This document shows, piece by piece, positions 25,013 to 37,700 of a stretch of DNA of 64,000 nucleotides. Source of the DNA: Gigaspora rosea (taxonomy: Eukaryota > Glomeromycota > Glomeromycetes > Diversisporales > Gigasporaceae); NCBI GenBank assembly GCA_003550325.1, contig QKWP01000410.1:231865-295864 (forward strand). Direction: 5' to 3'. A model generated the notes under the pieces. It had not been told where the DNA came from, searched no databases, and was given only the letters and a program-made list of their open reading frames with translations. The position numbers and the translations under genes are program-made. Numbering within the stretch: the stretch's first letter is position 1; every line of letters begins with the position of its first letter.

Positions 25013-25905
25013 ATTATAAATTATGAGTATTGACATGCACAAAAACATTTTTTTGTTATTTTTTTTGTTTTTTTGCACTTAACAATAATAATTTCTGTAC
25101 ATTAACATGTACAAATTATATTTGATTTGTAAGCAAATAAATATTTACTTTTTTTTTTGGTTGTTCTTATAATTTTTATTTTTTTATTTTATTTTTTTAT
25201 AATTTTTTTTTACAACTCAACTCATTAATTTTTATATAATTTTTTTAGTTATTGTCATTATTTTTAAACCATCTTTTAGAGTTATTGCCTTAGAAGTTGC
25301 TCTTTTGAATTACTATTATTTTTGGTATATGTTTTTCATCATTTTGGTGGTATTGCAACATTATTATTTTTTACTATTATTTTTTCTTTTATTTTTATTA
25401 CCTTTTGCAGATTATTGCATTTTAGTATTTCCCTTGAGTTACTGCTATTAGAATTGCCACAATCAGAGTTGTCCCTATTGGAGTTATTTCTAGAGTAGTC
25501 ATTTTGAATTTTTTTTAAATTTTCCTTTGATACTGTTACTTTTCAATATAATTAGTTGCCAGGTTATTTTTAAAGTTGGTAGTTTTAGTAATTAGAAATA
25601 TTTTCTTATTCAGCATGTAAATTAGGTATTTATATTATAAAATTTAATTAATAAAATAATTAAAGATAGTAATAAAATACAAAATTTAGTTAATAAAACA
25701 TAAAGCTTAGTTAATAAATTATAAAATTTAGTTAATAAAATAATGCATATATGATATATGTTATTATGTATATATTCACAGATATATACTATTATATGTT
25801 ACCTGCATATAAAGACAATGCATGAGAAAAAACATAAAATTGTACATTAGTACATGTACTATTGCATGGAATCTGCACCTTATTACATGCTGTAAATGCT
25901 TTTCT
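25013..25905. other. AT-rich stretch without a gene
   Basis: T-rich DNA with a degenerate ~20 bp repetition of GAGTTATTGC-like and GAATTACTATTATT-like motifs (25270-25500), then an ATAAAATTTAGTTAATAAA repeat at 25640-25745. No coding motif seen. Confidence 0.5.
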
Positions 25906-25908
25906 ATC

Positions 25909-26545
25909 CCTTAATTTGTTATGCAGGCATATTTGCCTGCGAAAATTTTAAAATTTTAAATTTTTTAAATAAAACCTTAAATATTAATTTTAGCTATATA
26001 CTTTCTAAGTAAAAAATATAATATTAGTTTTGTTTTATCAACTTTATTATAAAATTTTTTTAAAATTATTAAAAAAATTTAATGTAATAAAAGTTTAAAG
26101 TTTTTGTTTTGGAACTTTTACTATAGAATTTTTTCTTTAGGTTTTCTCAAATTTTATATATTCCCGTCTATAAAAAAAATTTCACTTCTAATACAAGTCC
26201 TAATTTTTACAAATAATAAAGTTGTCATCCTTTATATAAACTACAAAGTTGTATAAGAAACTATATTTTTAAAACCAATATTTAAAAAATTCGCCAAGAT
26301 ATTGTAAATATTTTTTTGGTTAAAAAATTTATTTAAAATTTAATATTTTCAGCTTATAAGCAACATAAACTTTTTGTCTTAAAATATAAGTTTAAATAAT
26401 TCAAAAATATAATACTTGTTCTTAAATATTATAATACCAAATTTTATTTAAATATCTTAAATGATTAAAAAACTAGATCAGGGGTGTATTTATAGTAATT
26501 ATATAGACAAATTTGCCTGTGAACCTCTACAAAGTAAGGAATAGT
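25909..26545. mobile_element. MITE family F, long copy
   Basis: Left end CCCTTAATTTGTTATGCAGG then CATATTTGCC; the right end inverted reads TTCCTTACTTTGTAGAGG then ...CAGGCAAATTTG, giving inverted ends of about 35 bp. A shorter copy in the opposite orientation lies at 27410-27633. Confidence 0.6.
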
Positions 26546-27055
26546 TTTATATGAATTTATATTTATAGGAAGATATTCATATGATTGGTCAATTTTTGCA
26601 GATATATCCATGATTTTTCATAATAATTAATCAATCAAATTGTGATAATTAGGCCTCCACATGGGCCAGATAGGGCTAGGTAGTAGTAATACCCTAGCTC
26701 TACTCGTTTATTAATAGGCTTAATCTCCAAGCTCTTACCCTAAAGCCCCAAAATTGATACCCAGCTTGGTCCTTAAAGCTCGTGGGTACCCATGAGTACC
26801 CACAGGTAAAAAAAAAAAAAGATAAAAAAATTATTAAGCCTATTTGATGCATAATTTGCTGTATACCTTAAATATATAGTATAAAATGTAAAAAAAAAAA
26901 CTTAAAAAAAAATGTTTTTTATACTATTTTATTCAACATTTCCACTTTATTCGACATTTTCACTTTATTTGACGTTTTTACTTTATCGATGTTTCCACTT
27001 TATTTGACAATTGTTTTTACGAATTTAAGATTAACAATCAATATACAGTAAAATA

Positions 27056-28035
27056 CATACCTTGTGTACCCCTATGTGGAATTCTGGTATGATTCCTCGA
27101 AAGTTAGTTACTCGCCAGCTCATTTTACTGACCCCATATCCCCGATAGAATGTTTCACCTACAGCACTTTTTGTTGACAGAATCTTTTCTCGACATACCA
27201 TGTTTTTGACATTCCCTTTTCTAGAAATCTCATATTTTTGACAAGATATTTATCTGATATGACATATTACTAATTTGACTTTTCTAACACTAGGTTTTAT
27301 TGAATGCACTTTTTCTGACAAGAACGATAAACCCAGTGATCATCACATCATATGAAATTATGCAACTACGTTATTTGTTTACTAGCACTATCAACACAGC
27401 CTAAATTATCCCTTCTATAGTAAAAGTTCCAAAACAAAAACTTTAAACTTTTATTACACCAAAGTTTTTTAATAATTTTAAAAAAAATTTATAATAAAGT
27501 TAACAAAACAGAACTAATATTATATTTTTTTATTTAGAAAGTATATAGCTAAAATTATATTTAAGATTTTATTTAAAAAGTTTAAAATTTTAAAATTTTC
27601 GCAGACAAATATGCCTGTATAACAAATTAAGGGATACTATTACCTAACCCTAATCCAACCCTAACCATAACCCTAATTTAGGCTGAGTGCTTAATTATGT
27701 GATATAATGAATACAAATATATCACTCTACCTATTTAAACGAAATTCTAATCGGGGAAAGATCTTGTCAGAAAAAGATGTCAGAAACATGTCATGTCAGA
27801 AAAATGTTCTTTCTGAAATACGTCATGTCAGTAAAATGTCTTTTTGAAAATATGTCCTGTCAAGGAAAGGTGAGGTCAAAAACATGGTATGTCGAGAAAA
27901 ATTCTGTCAACAAAAAATGCTGTAGGTGAAACATTTTGTCGGGGATATGGGGTCATTAAAATAAGCTGGTGGGTAACTAACTTTTGGGGAATCAAGCAAC
28001 AGCCCATATGGTGTACCTTCTGCCAGTTTGAAATG
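27056..28035. mobile_element. Foldback element B, copy 1
   Basis: Arms of about 240 bp run from AAGTTAGTTACTCGCCAGCT at 27105 to its inverse AGCTGGTGGGTAACTAACTT at 27964. They are rich in TTTCTGACA/TGTCAGAAA motifs and include CCCCGA(T/C)AGAATGTTTCACC. The middle holds CCTAACCCTAATCCAACCCT (27642), a telomere-like run. A family F MITE is inserted at 27410-27633. A second copy of the family is at 39295-41450. Confidence 0.7.
27410..27633. mobile_element. MITE family F, short copy nested in B1
   Basis: Starts CCCTTCTATAGTAAAAG and ends AACAAATTAAGGG, with AT on both sides (27408-27409 and 27634-27635). Its body is the inverse of 25909-26155. The sister element B2 has the empty site near 39655-39670, reading (complement) CCTAATTATACTATCACC, so the insertion postdates the split of the two B copies. 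Confidence 0.8.
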
Positions 28036-28368
28036 CCAGTTCATGACTTATACCCAGNTAATCGGGGAAAGATCTTGTCAGAAAAAGATGTCAGAAACAT
28101 GTCATGTCAGAAAAATGTTCTTTCTGAAATACGTCATGTCAGTAAAATGTCTTTTTGAAAATATGTCCTGTCAAGGAAAGGTGAGGTCAAAAACATGGTA
28201 TGTCGAGAAAAATTCTGTCAACAAAAAATGCTGTAGGTGAAACATTTTGTCGGGGATATGGGGTCATTAAAATAAGCTGGTGGGTAACTAACTTTTGGGG
28301 AATCAAGCAACAGCCCATATGGTGTACCTTCTGCCAGTTTGAAATGCCAGTTCATGACTTATACCCAG
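27748..28368. other. 310 bp duplication around a single N (probable assembly join)
   Basis: 27748-28057 and 28059-28368 appear identical over 310 bp with one N (28058) between them, the same pattern as at 24752. The short open frames that appear twice here are parts of element B and are not genes. Confidence 0.85.
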
Positions 28369-28514
28369 AGTACATAAGTACAGTTGATAAAGTAAAATAT
28401 ATTGTTCAATATAGTGTAGAAGTACCTGGGTACAAAGATTGAGACATGTAATACCCGGCCCTAGTGGTACTACCCTTAGGGTACCGTGGGTAGCCCTGGC
28501 CCATGCGGAGGCCT

Positions 28515-31500
28515 AGTGGTAATTGATCAATCAAATAATGAAACTTTATATTAGCGAAGCTTATATTTTTTACAGTATAAATTATATATTCAAGGAAAAA
28601 TCTAGTTTTAATTATTACTGCCTTCGCTAGAAACATTACTAACCTCAAAATAAATTATTAATTAATAACAACAAACATTACTTATTTATATACTGTATAT
28701 TTCTCTAATTAATACTGTATTCATATTTTGTACCTCTCAAAAAACAAGAATTTTTATTTTTTATTCATGTAAATTCTTAAATAATAATAAATATTTTTCG
28801 TTATTACAACTACTGCATTCTCTTTATATTATTAATTAATATACAGTATTATTAATTAATGCCACATATACAGAACTATCGATTCTAAAGTCATATTAAA
28901 TCTATCTAGTTAATAAGCACTATACAAGGATAAAAGTAATATAAGTGATTAAAAAGTAGTCTAAAAGAAGTAATTTAAACTAAATACAATAAATTAATAG
29001 CTTGTAAGTGTCTATTTTTAAAATCTAACTTTTACCTTAACCACCGTGATCGTTCTTTGTATTCGACTATTTTTTTGCTATTTTTTTGCGATCAGTACTT
29101 GTATACCCGTATTACTAATAATACACATAGTAACTTTGCTTCTAAAGTAAAGTTCTCTGTTTTTATGATTATTTTATGTTTATTTTGTATAGCAAAGGGC
29201 AACATTTTTCTAACTCTAATTATAAAAAAAAATTTATTTTTCTCAATTTGAAAAGTACTTTAAACTGTATAAATAAGTTACCCGGGCAATTGATTTACAT
29301 CAGCCAATCAGACGAATGTCCTCCTATGAGATTTACGTGCAGGTTCATGTGGTTCCATATTTGAACTTTCTGGTGTATTGCAGTATCATTCCATGCTGCA
29401 ATTGTTATAGGGCAAAGAACATGGCAAAACCAATGGATTGTCATGACTATCATGTATAAGGAAGGGCACATGACCTGGTAAAGGATACTAGCTCTTCAAT
29501 GAATTCTACTGAAATTAATCTCGACTCTAATGAAGTTCAGCCCCAGTGAAGAATAAGTGGTGAATCAAGAGTAAAATGAAAGTAAAACCTTGTTTAAATA
29601 GAATAGATTTTTAAAGTTAATTTGGACTAAAAGATGGATGACTATGCCCAAGGCTGACAATGCACAGATGAGAGAGGCACAGTGATTGCAACAAAGGAAT
29701 CTACATCCAGAATTTAGTTTAGATTAGAATTTTGAATAATATATTATTATAAATGAGGGTTCTTTGCATTGTAATTTTTGGGTCACAGTATTGTTGTCAG
29801 TTCACAGAAGCTCACCCTTGAGCGAAGGAAGATATTATGAAAGTTAAATTTTCTTTGTTATATTTTTCTATATTGTAATAGTATTTCTTACTATATCTGT
29901 TAGTGCTATTGCTATGGAATGGTTGTGCATGGTTTAGAACTACAAACATGGGTTCAAGACCATAAATCTTGGTTTGGAGTCATAAAACTTGGTTTGTTAC
30001 CACAAACTTTCGCTTGAGATCGCTTCCGACCATGGCTATTTTGCAATGTATAAATATAACAGCTAAATTAATAGAGAATAGGAAGAATTCGGTCTGAGTC
30101 ATAATGAATTAATAAATAACATCCTTATGAATCGAATACTTACCAAAATACATTCCTTAATAACCCACTATCATTTATTTCGAATCCCCTAATAAACATC
30201 CATTCTGCATAACCTATGCTTGTAACTCTGAGCTAATTCGACCTCACATTAGCCAAGCTTCTCCCACGGTTACAACAAAAGTACTTATGTAGCGAATACA
30301 ATCACGTGATATTGATTGAATATTCACGAATTTTTCCGTGAATATTCCTATTAAATCTGAATATACAATCAATCTATTCGTAGATGAAAAAACTCACGAA
30401 TATTCATTGGATAGATATTCAACGGATCCCAGCTCTACCCTGTCGAATTTGTATTCGTGGAACCGTTAATAAGACTTCAATATGACGAGATGATCTTCAA
30501 AATAAACCAACCCCCTAAACTGGGACATCTAACAAAAAAATTGACCGAGCAAATATTTATTTTCCGATTCGAAAAGTTTTGATTCGGTAGTTATCATTAC
30601 CGAAATCACAAAATTATCGAATCAACAAATATTCGGTTAGTCTATTTTTTGCCAGGTGCCCCAGAATTTTATGAAGATAACTGTAATTAATACAGCTACT
30701 GTATATAATCTTAGAATTCTCGGCGACCATGCGTGTTCATCTACCATCCCGAATGTTCAACATTTCTCCGATAAACAAATTACATAAAAATAAGATTTTG
30801 GAATTTTCATATGTATTGTACTCTTACTTATTATTAACATTACATCTAATTTTTGCGTTGTAATAATAATAGAGCATTTCTGTTTGTAGATGGGGTGTTT
30901 GAACACTGTATTACACAATTCAAAAAGAAAAGCCAATCAAAAATAAAATTAAATGCAATATGAGATCATTTTTTATACAACAAACATAAATAAACTATTT
31001 TTATTTCAATTAAAAATTATTTTAATTTATATAAAACTTATACCCGTGTTTCAAACACGCCGCATATGATTAGTTTTTTCATAATAATAATAAGAAAAAA
31101 AAGATCCATGATAACGGTAAGTAATAATCAGTTGTAATAGGAATTAATAACGACATGTTAAAATAGGTAACATTAAAAAATTGAATAGCTTACATAAATT
31201 ATTACAATATCATCACACAGTTATGCAATACATAACATACCATTCCTGGTGTATTACAAATCAGATTTTAATGAGTCGAATCCAGTAAATTTAAGGGTCA
31301 AAAGCCTCATTTCTCTTATATAACTCAACACTAACTTAATGCAGAAAGAGTAAACTTTGTTTGCCTCCTCGGTTTTATGTAACATAAAGTGTTAAACTTT
31401 TATTCGTAGAAATGATTTTTGGAGGAGATCTTATCACAAAAAATGTTGTGAAACCGTTTTAAATGGAAATTTCGTTAAGAAAAAATTAACGCTAAATACT

Positions 31501-31661
31501 GTACGTACATACGTACGACATACCTGGCACGTGCGTACATAGACTTATTATGCATGTGCCGTATAAAACAAAGGAAAATTATTTATGCGGGCCATTATGT
31601 TTGGATCGAGATTACGGACTCGACTTTAACAATTTGTTTATATTCATCCATTCGAAAATTA
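28515..31661. other. Intergenic stretch, no gene recognised
   Basis: AT-rich DNA of mixed origin. A TGAATATTC-rich inverted cluster lies at 30320-30420. A run at 29930-30000 repeats CATAAA(A/T)CTTGGTTTG-like phrases. GTACGTAC motifs occur at 31500-31530. No protein motif could be found on either strand. Confidence 0.45.
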
Positions 31662-31662
31662 G

Positions 31663-31670
31663 TATAAAAG
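31663..31670 (+). promoter_or_regulatory. Candidate TATA box of the histidine kinase gene
   Basis: TATAAAAG lies 92 bp upstream of the chosen ATG at 31762, in the last AT-rich stretch before the coding sequence. The position is plausible for a fungal core promoter, but such strings are common at this base composition. Confidence 0.3.
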
Positions 31671-31761
31671 TTACAAATAAGTCAATCTTCTCTGAAACAC
31701 TGCTTATTTAAATGACCTATTTGTCTATCTTTGATAGTTTTCCATTCATTTTCTAGTTTAT

Positions 31762-34700
31762 ATGTCGACCTACAGCAGCAGTAATATCGCGAATGGGGAA
31801 TCAGACTTTGCTAGCACTGTCTTCAATCATGACTGGTCATCGACTTCGTTAGGACCTATGGAATTATGGGATACTTCTCTCAAAAATGCTGTGGTAATTT
31901 GGCATTATTTTTTTCATAAAAGTATAAATTGTTCAGTTAATAAAATATAATAAAATAAAATGAATAAATAAATAATAATAATAATAATAATAATTGCTTG
32001 CCAATTTCAGAATTTTTGCCTTCAATCTTTATTTCCCACCTGCCTTTCTATTGCTCCCGATTGGATCTCACTATACAATAAGGGTAAAATTATTATAAAT
32101 TTTAATTTATTTGATCTACTTGATTAGGCTTTAGATAACCATTCCCATTCGTTTTTATATAGCTTGGCAACCATTATTAAAGACGAGACATCCATATGGT
32201 CAATTAAATAATTTATTCAACATGTTATAATAAACTTTGTAAATTTAACATGCTTTAATATAAAATAGCTTTAGGAAAAACTGCTAAAGAAAATTGGCCT
32301 GAAATATATGAAATTGTTGTTTCACAATTAGAAAGGTAATACCGGTAATTATTGCATCTGAAACCGAGATTAGTTGAAACTGAGATTGGTTAAGGCTGAA
32401 GCTGAGCTTATTATCTCTTTTTGAAAATATAAAACCTAATAAATCCTATTTATGATCTTTTATTAATATGGTACGTCAAGGTTAAATTTGCATCAGATCA
32501 AAATTTAAATACTGAGATTTATTAGGGTTAACGTGAAACCTAATGTTAGGGTAAGTAAAAATTAAATTAGAATAGGTAAATTCTCAGTTTCAGCCAATGC
32601 TTGCTTTCATTTGTGACAATAATTTCTCATTTGCAATTTTTAAACTTTTGGAAATTTCAAATTAAAATATTTAGTGTAAGAACAACTGGAAAAGGCATCT
32701 TTAAAAATGATGCATTCTTCGAGTTACAACGTGATGGGTACACAGAAGAGGCGTATTTCAACTATACATTTAGTCCAATTTTTAAATCTGATGGTTCTGT
32801 TTGTGCTGTACTTATTATGTCACAGGAAACTACTCACAAAGTTTTGAATACTCGAAGATTGAAAACACTCGGAGAACTTAGTCGTCGGATTTCTGGTTAG
32901 TAAATCATGTTATAAGTATGAAGATGGATATTTCCACATCCTTTTTTTTTGTTTGATATTCCACACCTATGAAATTTTTTTGTTTTATCGACAACTGTCC
33001 TATCAATTCGATTCACTTTTTTTAATTTGAATTTACAAATCCATATAATTCAAATAAAAAAAGTTTATCAAATACTGTTGGATGGTTGTTGAGATGCTAT
33101 GTTCAAAATAATTAAAAAAATTTGTCGCGACTAATATTTTGATAAACGGGTTTAAATTTTAATCAAAAATACCTCATCCATATAATCAAATTCTACAAAT
33201 TTTTTTATTTGAATTCTACAGCCTGTAGAATTCAACAAAAAAGGTTATCAAATTTGGTTGAGTCAAAAATAATCTCGCCACAACTAATATTTTTATAGAT
33301 GCTTAACCATTTTTTTTAAAGAAATCTCGACACCGTACCCGACCAAATTTGATGAAATTTTTTTTATTTGAATTATACAGTTCTGTAGAATTCAATTAGA
33401 AAAGCTCATTGAATTTGATTAATTGTTGTCGAGATATCTTCGATTAAAGCTTTTAAAAAGTTACGGGGTGTGGAGATATCCGTCTTCTAAACACACTTTG
33501 CGGAAATCTTACATTTTTGCGAAAATGACAAAATATTCTAGATTTAGTATAAATTACTAATAATCTAGGTCTCTAAGAGGAAAGTCTAATAGCAAAACGC
33601 TAGTTTAGTTTCTTACTAACATCATTAACGAGGTTTTAACGAGATTTAAACGAGGTTTTTTGACGGAGTAGCAATTTTTCATACTCCGCCAAAATACCTC
33701 GTTAAAACCTCGTTAATAGAAACTAAATTAACGTTTTGCTATTAAAATTTCCTCTTAAAGGCTTAGATTATTAATAATTTACATTAAATCTAGGATATTT
33801 TGTCACTTTCGCAAAAATGAACAATTTTAGCAAAGTATTATGTGTTTAAATATTATAATAGCGGTATTCGATATAACATGCTAACCCACACTGTATTAAT
33901 CTAACGTTCCTTGAAGAGGCTGAATCCTTAGAAAATGCCTGCCATACTATTACGAAAGTGCTGAGTGATAATAATGCAGATATTTCTTATGCATTGATTT
34001 ATTTTGTCGATCATAAATCAAATACTGAATCTTCATTTGCTCGTCTGATTGCTACAACATTTGATCATGACGATGAAAAAGGATGGCTTTTTCCTGATTA
34101 TCTACCTGAAACTTCCGAAATAATTGACTTAACTAAAGATGTTAATAAGAGTTACAATACATATTCTGAATTAAATCGAGAAGCCGCAACTTATTTGTTC
34201 TTAGAATGTAGTTCTTGGCCAATACACCTTTTAGTAAAGCAGGATAACCATATAAAAGTTCTTTTAAAAGACAAATCTCAAGCTGTACTCTTATTGACAA
34301 AAATTTCTCTTGGCGAAGGCCATGTTTTATCAGCTATATTAATTTGTGGTGTTAATCGACGTCGTAAACTTGATGAGAAGTATATGGAATTTTTAAAAGT
34401 ATGCAAAGGTTCTCATAATTAACTTTTATTTATTAAAAAAATACTTAATTAAAAATTATAATTTGTTAGCTAATCGTGAATTATATGAATTCATGTTTAT
34501 TGCATGCGAGATCAATTGGTGAGGAGAGGATGCGGTCTAAAATATTGGCTGATTTAAATTACCAAAAAGTCGCGTTTCTTCAAGGCATCAGCCATGAACT
34601 AAAAAGTGTTTATTTTTATCATAAAATATTACAATTTTCTTCAAATATACTGCACTAATAAATTAATTACTTTTTTTTTTGTCTCAGCACCATTAACTTT

Positions 34701-37700
34701 AATGCTTTCACCACTTGAAGATATAATTAATTCATGCCCACAAGAAGCACCAATAATGTCCCATCTTCAAATTATACGACGTAATGCTCGTCGATTGCTT
34801 AAACTTATTAATGCTTTGTTACAAGTAAGTTATTTATTGAAAAATTTTAATAAGTTCAAATCATAAATATATTTGCAGAATTTTAGAACTATTATATTAA
34901 AGAATGTTCATTTCTTTATACAGTTTTCAAATATAGAATCTGATAAATTAGAAGCATGTTATCGTGAAACAAATATAGCTGAATTTACTCGAGAATTGGT
35001 TACTGACTTTAAAAATATGGCTGAAAACTTGGGATTGGATTACATTATTAACATTCCATGTCCTGATGAATTTAATAAAGCTGTGGGAGATAAGATCTAT
35101 TTGGATCATGATATGTATGAAACAATTGTATTTAATCTTTGTAAGTGTTATCTAAAAATCTGTGAAAATATGTGTTTGAAATAAATCAATTCATTAAAAC
35201 ATGCAGTGGTTATTGTACTAAAATCTTTTGTTTTTAAAGGTTCGAATGCACTAAAGCATACTTGGAATGGACGCATAACTATTCGTTTATATTCTGACTA
35301 CAAAGACAAGAAAAAGATGATAGTTCTTGAAGTGTCAGATACAGGTTAATAAATATTCCTTTTTATCTTATTAAACTAGTTGCTGTAACCAATCATTTTA
35401 TTATTATTACTATTTCTTTGCAATTCAGGGGTTGGCATCCCAGAATCAGCTCTTCCAAATATATTTCAACGTTTCTATCGTAGAGAATCTCAAAGTTCAC
35501 GTAGTCATGAAGGTACTGGAATAGGGCTCGCACTTGTCAAAGATCTTATTACATGTCATGGTGGAGATATCACTGTAAATTCGGTAGTTAATAAAGGGTC
35601 GACATTTAAATGTTGGTTTCCAATAGGATGTGAGCACTTACCTACAAATAACATACATGAGAATAACGTCAAAAATCCAATAAATTATGATCGGGAATTA
35701 TACACCAATCGACAACTTTATTTAGAAGAAAGTTCTCAATGGATCAAAAATATCACTTATCAGAGTATTGATAAAATGTTACCAGACGATAACATCTTTA
35801 ATTTCTCTATAAATGATTTTATTAATGAGAAAAAATATCAAGTCTTGCTTGTTGATGATAATAACGATATGCGGTATTATATTTTAAATTATTATTGTGG
35901 TGGCTGAAGCATGCATTGACTAAAGCTGAAAATTTGACCTATTTTATTATGAAGTTTTTTGGCGTATTTTCTTTATTTCTTTTCTTTTCTTTTTTTTTGC
36001 AGTTGGTAGATTAGGATTTAGTAATAAAAGAGTATAAGTGAGTTTTAGTAGGTTATATATATATAATAGAAACCAAATTTTCAGTTTCAGCCAATTTCAG
36101 CTTCATCTCCCATAATTATTATTATTATTTATATATAAATTATTCCTTATTGAGCATGTTTATAGAGATTATCTAGCAGATATTTTAAGAGAATTTGATG
36201 TACATTGTGCTTGTGACGGACAAGATGCTATACGACTCTTAAAAAAACTTGACAGATTACCTGATTTGATCCTTAGTGGTAAGCAGTTTCGAGTTCATAT
36301 ATATCACGATGATAATTATTGAATTATATATTATTACTATTATTGTAATTATTTTTAATTATTTGAATTTAATAGATATCATGATGCCGAATATGAATGG
36401 ATACGAATTATTAAATGTGTTAAGATCTAATGTAAAAACTCAATTGATTCCAGTAATATTATTATCTGCCAAAGCCGGTGAAGATTCTATGATTGAAGGT
36501 AATTTAAAAATTATTACAAAATATGTTATTAATAAATTATTCTACTTCATTTGGCGATCTTTATTTTTTAATGTATCTTTGCTTTTAGGTCTAAATAGAG
36601 GAGCAGACGATTATTTAATAAAACCATTTTCTTCTGGTGAACTAATTGCTCGTATTCGTACTAATATTGAGCTTTCACTTCTTCGTCGTAAAATATCATT
36701 TCAACAAAGTAAACAAGAAGAAACAAAACTATTACTATTTTCAATATCAGATAAGATTCTTTCCGGATTAGATACAAATGAAACTTTATTAGATATTATT
36801 AAAGAAATCCATCGCAAATTACCAAGTGAAAGAATATTTATTGCTTCAAACGACCAATCTGAATTTAAGAATAAAATAGTTGCTTTATATGAAAGTCAAA
36901 GTATAACACCAATGACTAATATATTCGCTGAAATTAATGATAAAAGTAAATCACAAAAATTAACTAATTCACAAGAACTTTTAAATAATAAGTCAGGAAT
37001 AGATATTTGTTCAGACGTATATTGTGCCAATGTTTGTAAAAATGTATCCGTATTATCTGTAGATATAAGGTTGAATAATATTTGTTGGGGATGGATAAAG
37101 TTACATAGACCTCCAAATTCTATATGGCTCAATTCTGAAATTGATTTATTACAACAAATATCGAATCAAATAAGTTTAGTTATTACTTACGCAAATATTT
37201 TAAAAGAAATTGCCGAAAATGAAATTAAAATGAAAGCCGCTGAAATTGCAAGTAAGATCAAGAGTCAAATATTAGCAAACACTTCTCATGGTATATATTA
37301 TTTTCATCTTCGATATTACTGCATTATATAATAAAATATTCATAATTTTAATTATCATTTCTTACTATAGAATTACGAACACCATTAGGTGCATTAATAG
37401 GCATGTTTCCCTTCTTTGAGAATGTTACCTTGACCACTTATCAAAGAGACTTGATTAATATCATGGCACGCACTTCTGATATAGTTTTATCTATAGTAAA
37501 TGATATTCTTGATGCTGCAAGTTTAGAAACTCGAAAAGTCACTCCAATAAATAGAACATTTGATATTTTAGAATTATTTGATGATACAATTGAGAAATTT
37601 GGAAAAAAAGCTGGAGCTAAAATGATTGAATTAATTGGAGATTGTGATGTAGATGTATTGCCGAGATATGTTAAGGGCGATCCTGATAGGTGATTGAACT

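Larger units (their letters stand above)
26651..28514. mobile_element. Foldback element C with hAT-like 9 bp flank
   Basis: AGGCCTCCACATGGGCCAG at the left is mirrored by CTGGCCCATGCGGAGGCCT at the right, with GGGCTA/TAGCCC continuing inward. The flanks GTGATAATT (left) and GTGGTAATT (right, after an extra A) match at 8 of 9 positions, consistent with a hAT-type target duplication. It contains a ~19 bp tandem repeat (TTCGACATTTTCACTTTATT-like, 26935-27010) and all of element B1. Part of its length is the assembly duplication at 27748-28368. Confidence 0.6.

Noticed and set aside
27889-28442. Three overlapping 70-89 residue frames
   Set aside because: They lie in element B and its assembly duplicate, and two are the same sequence counted twice.
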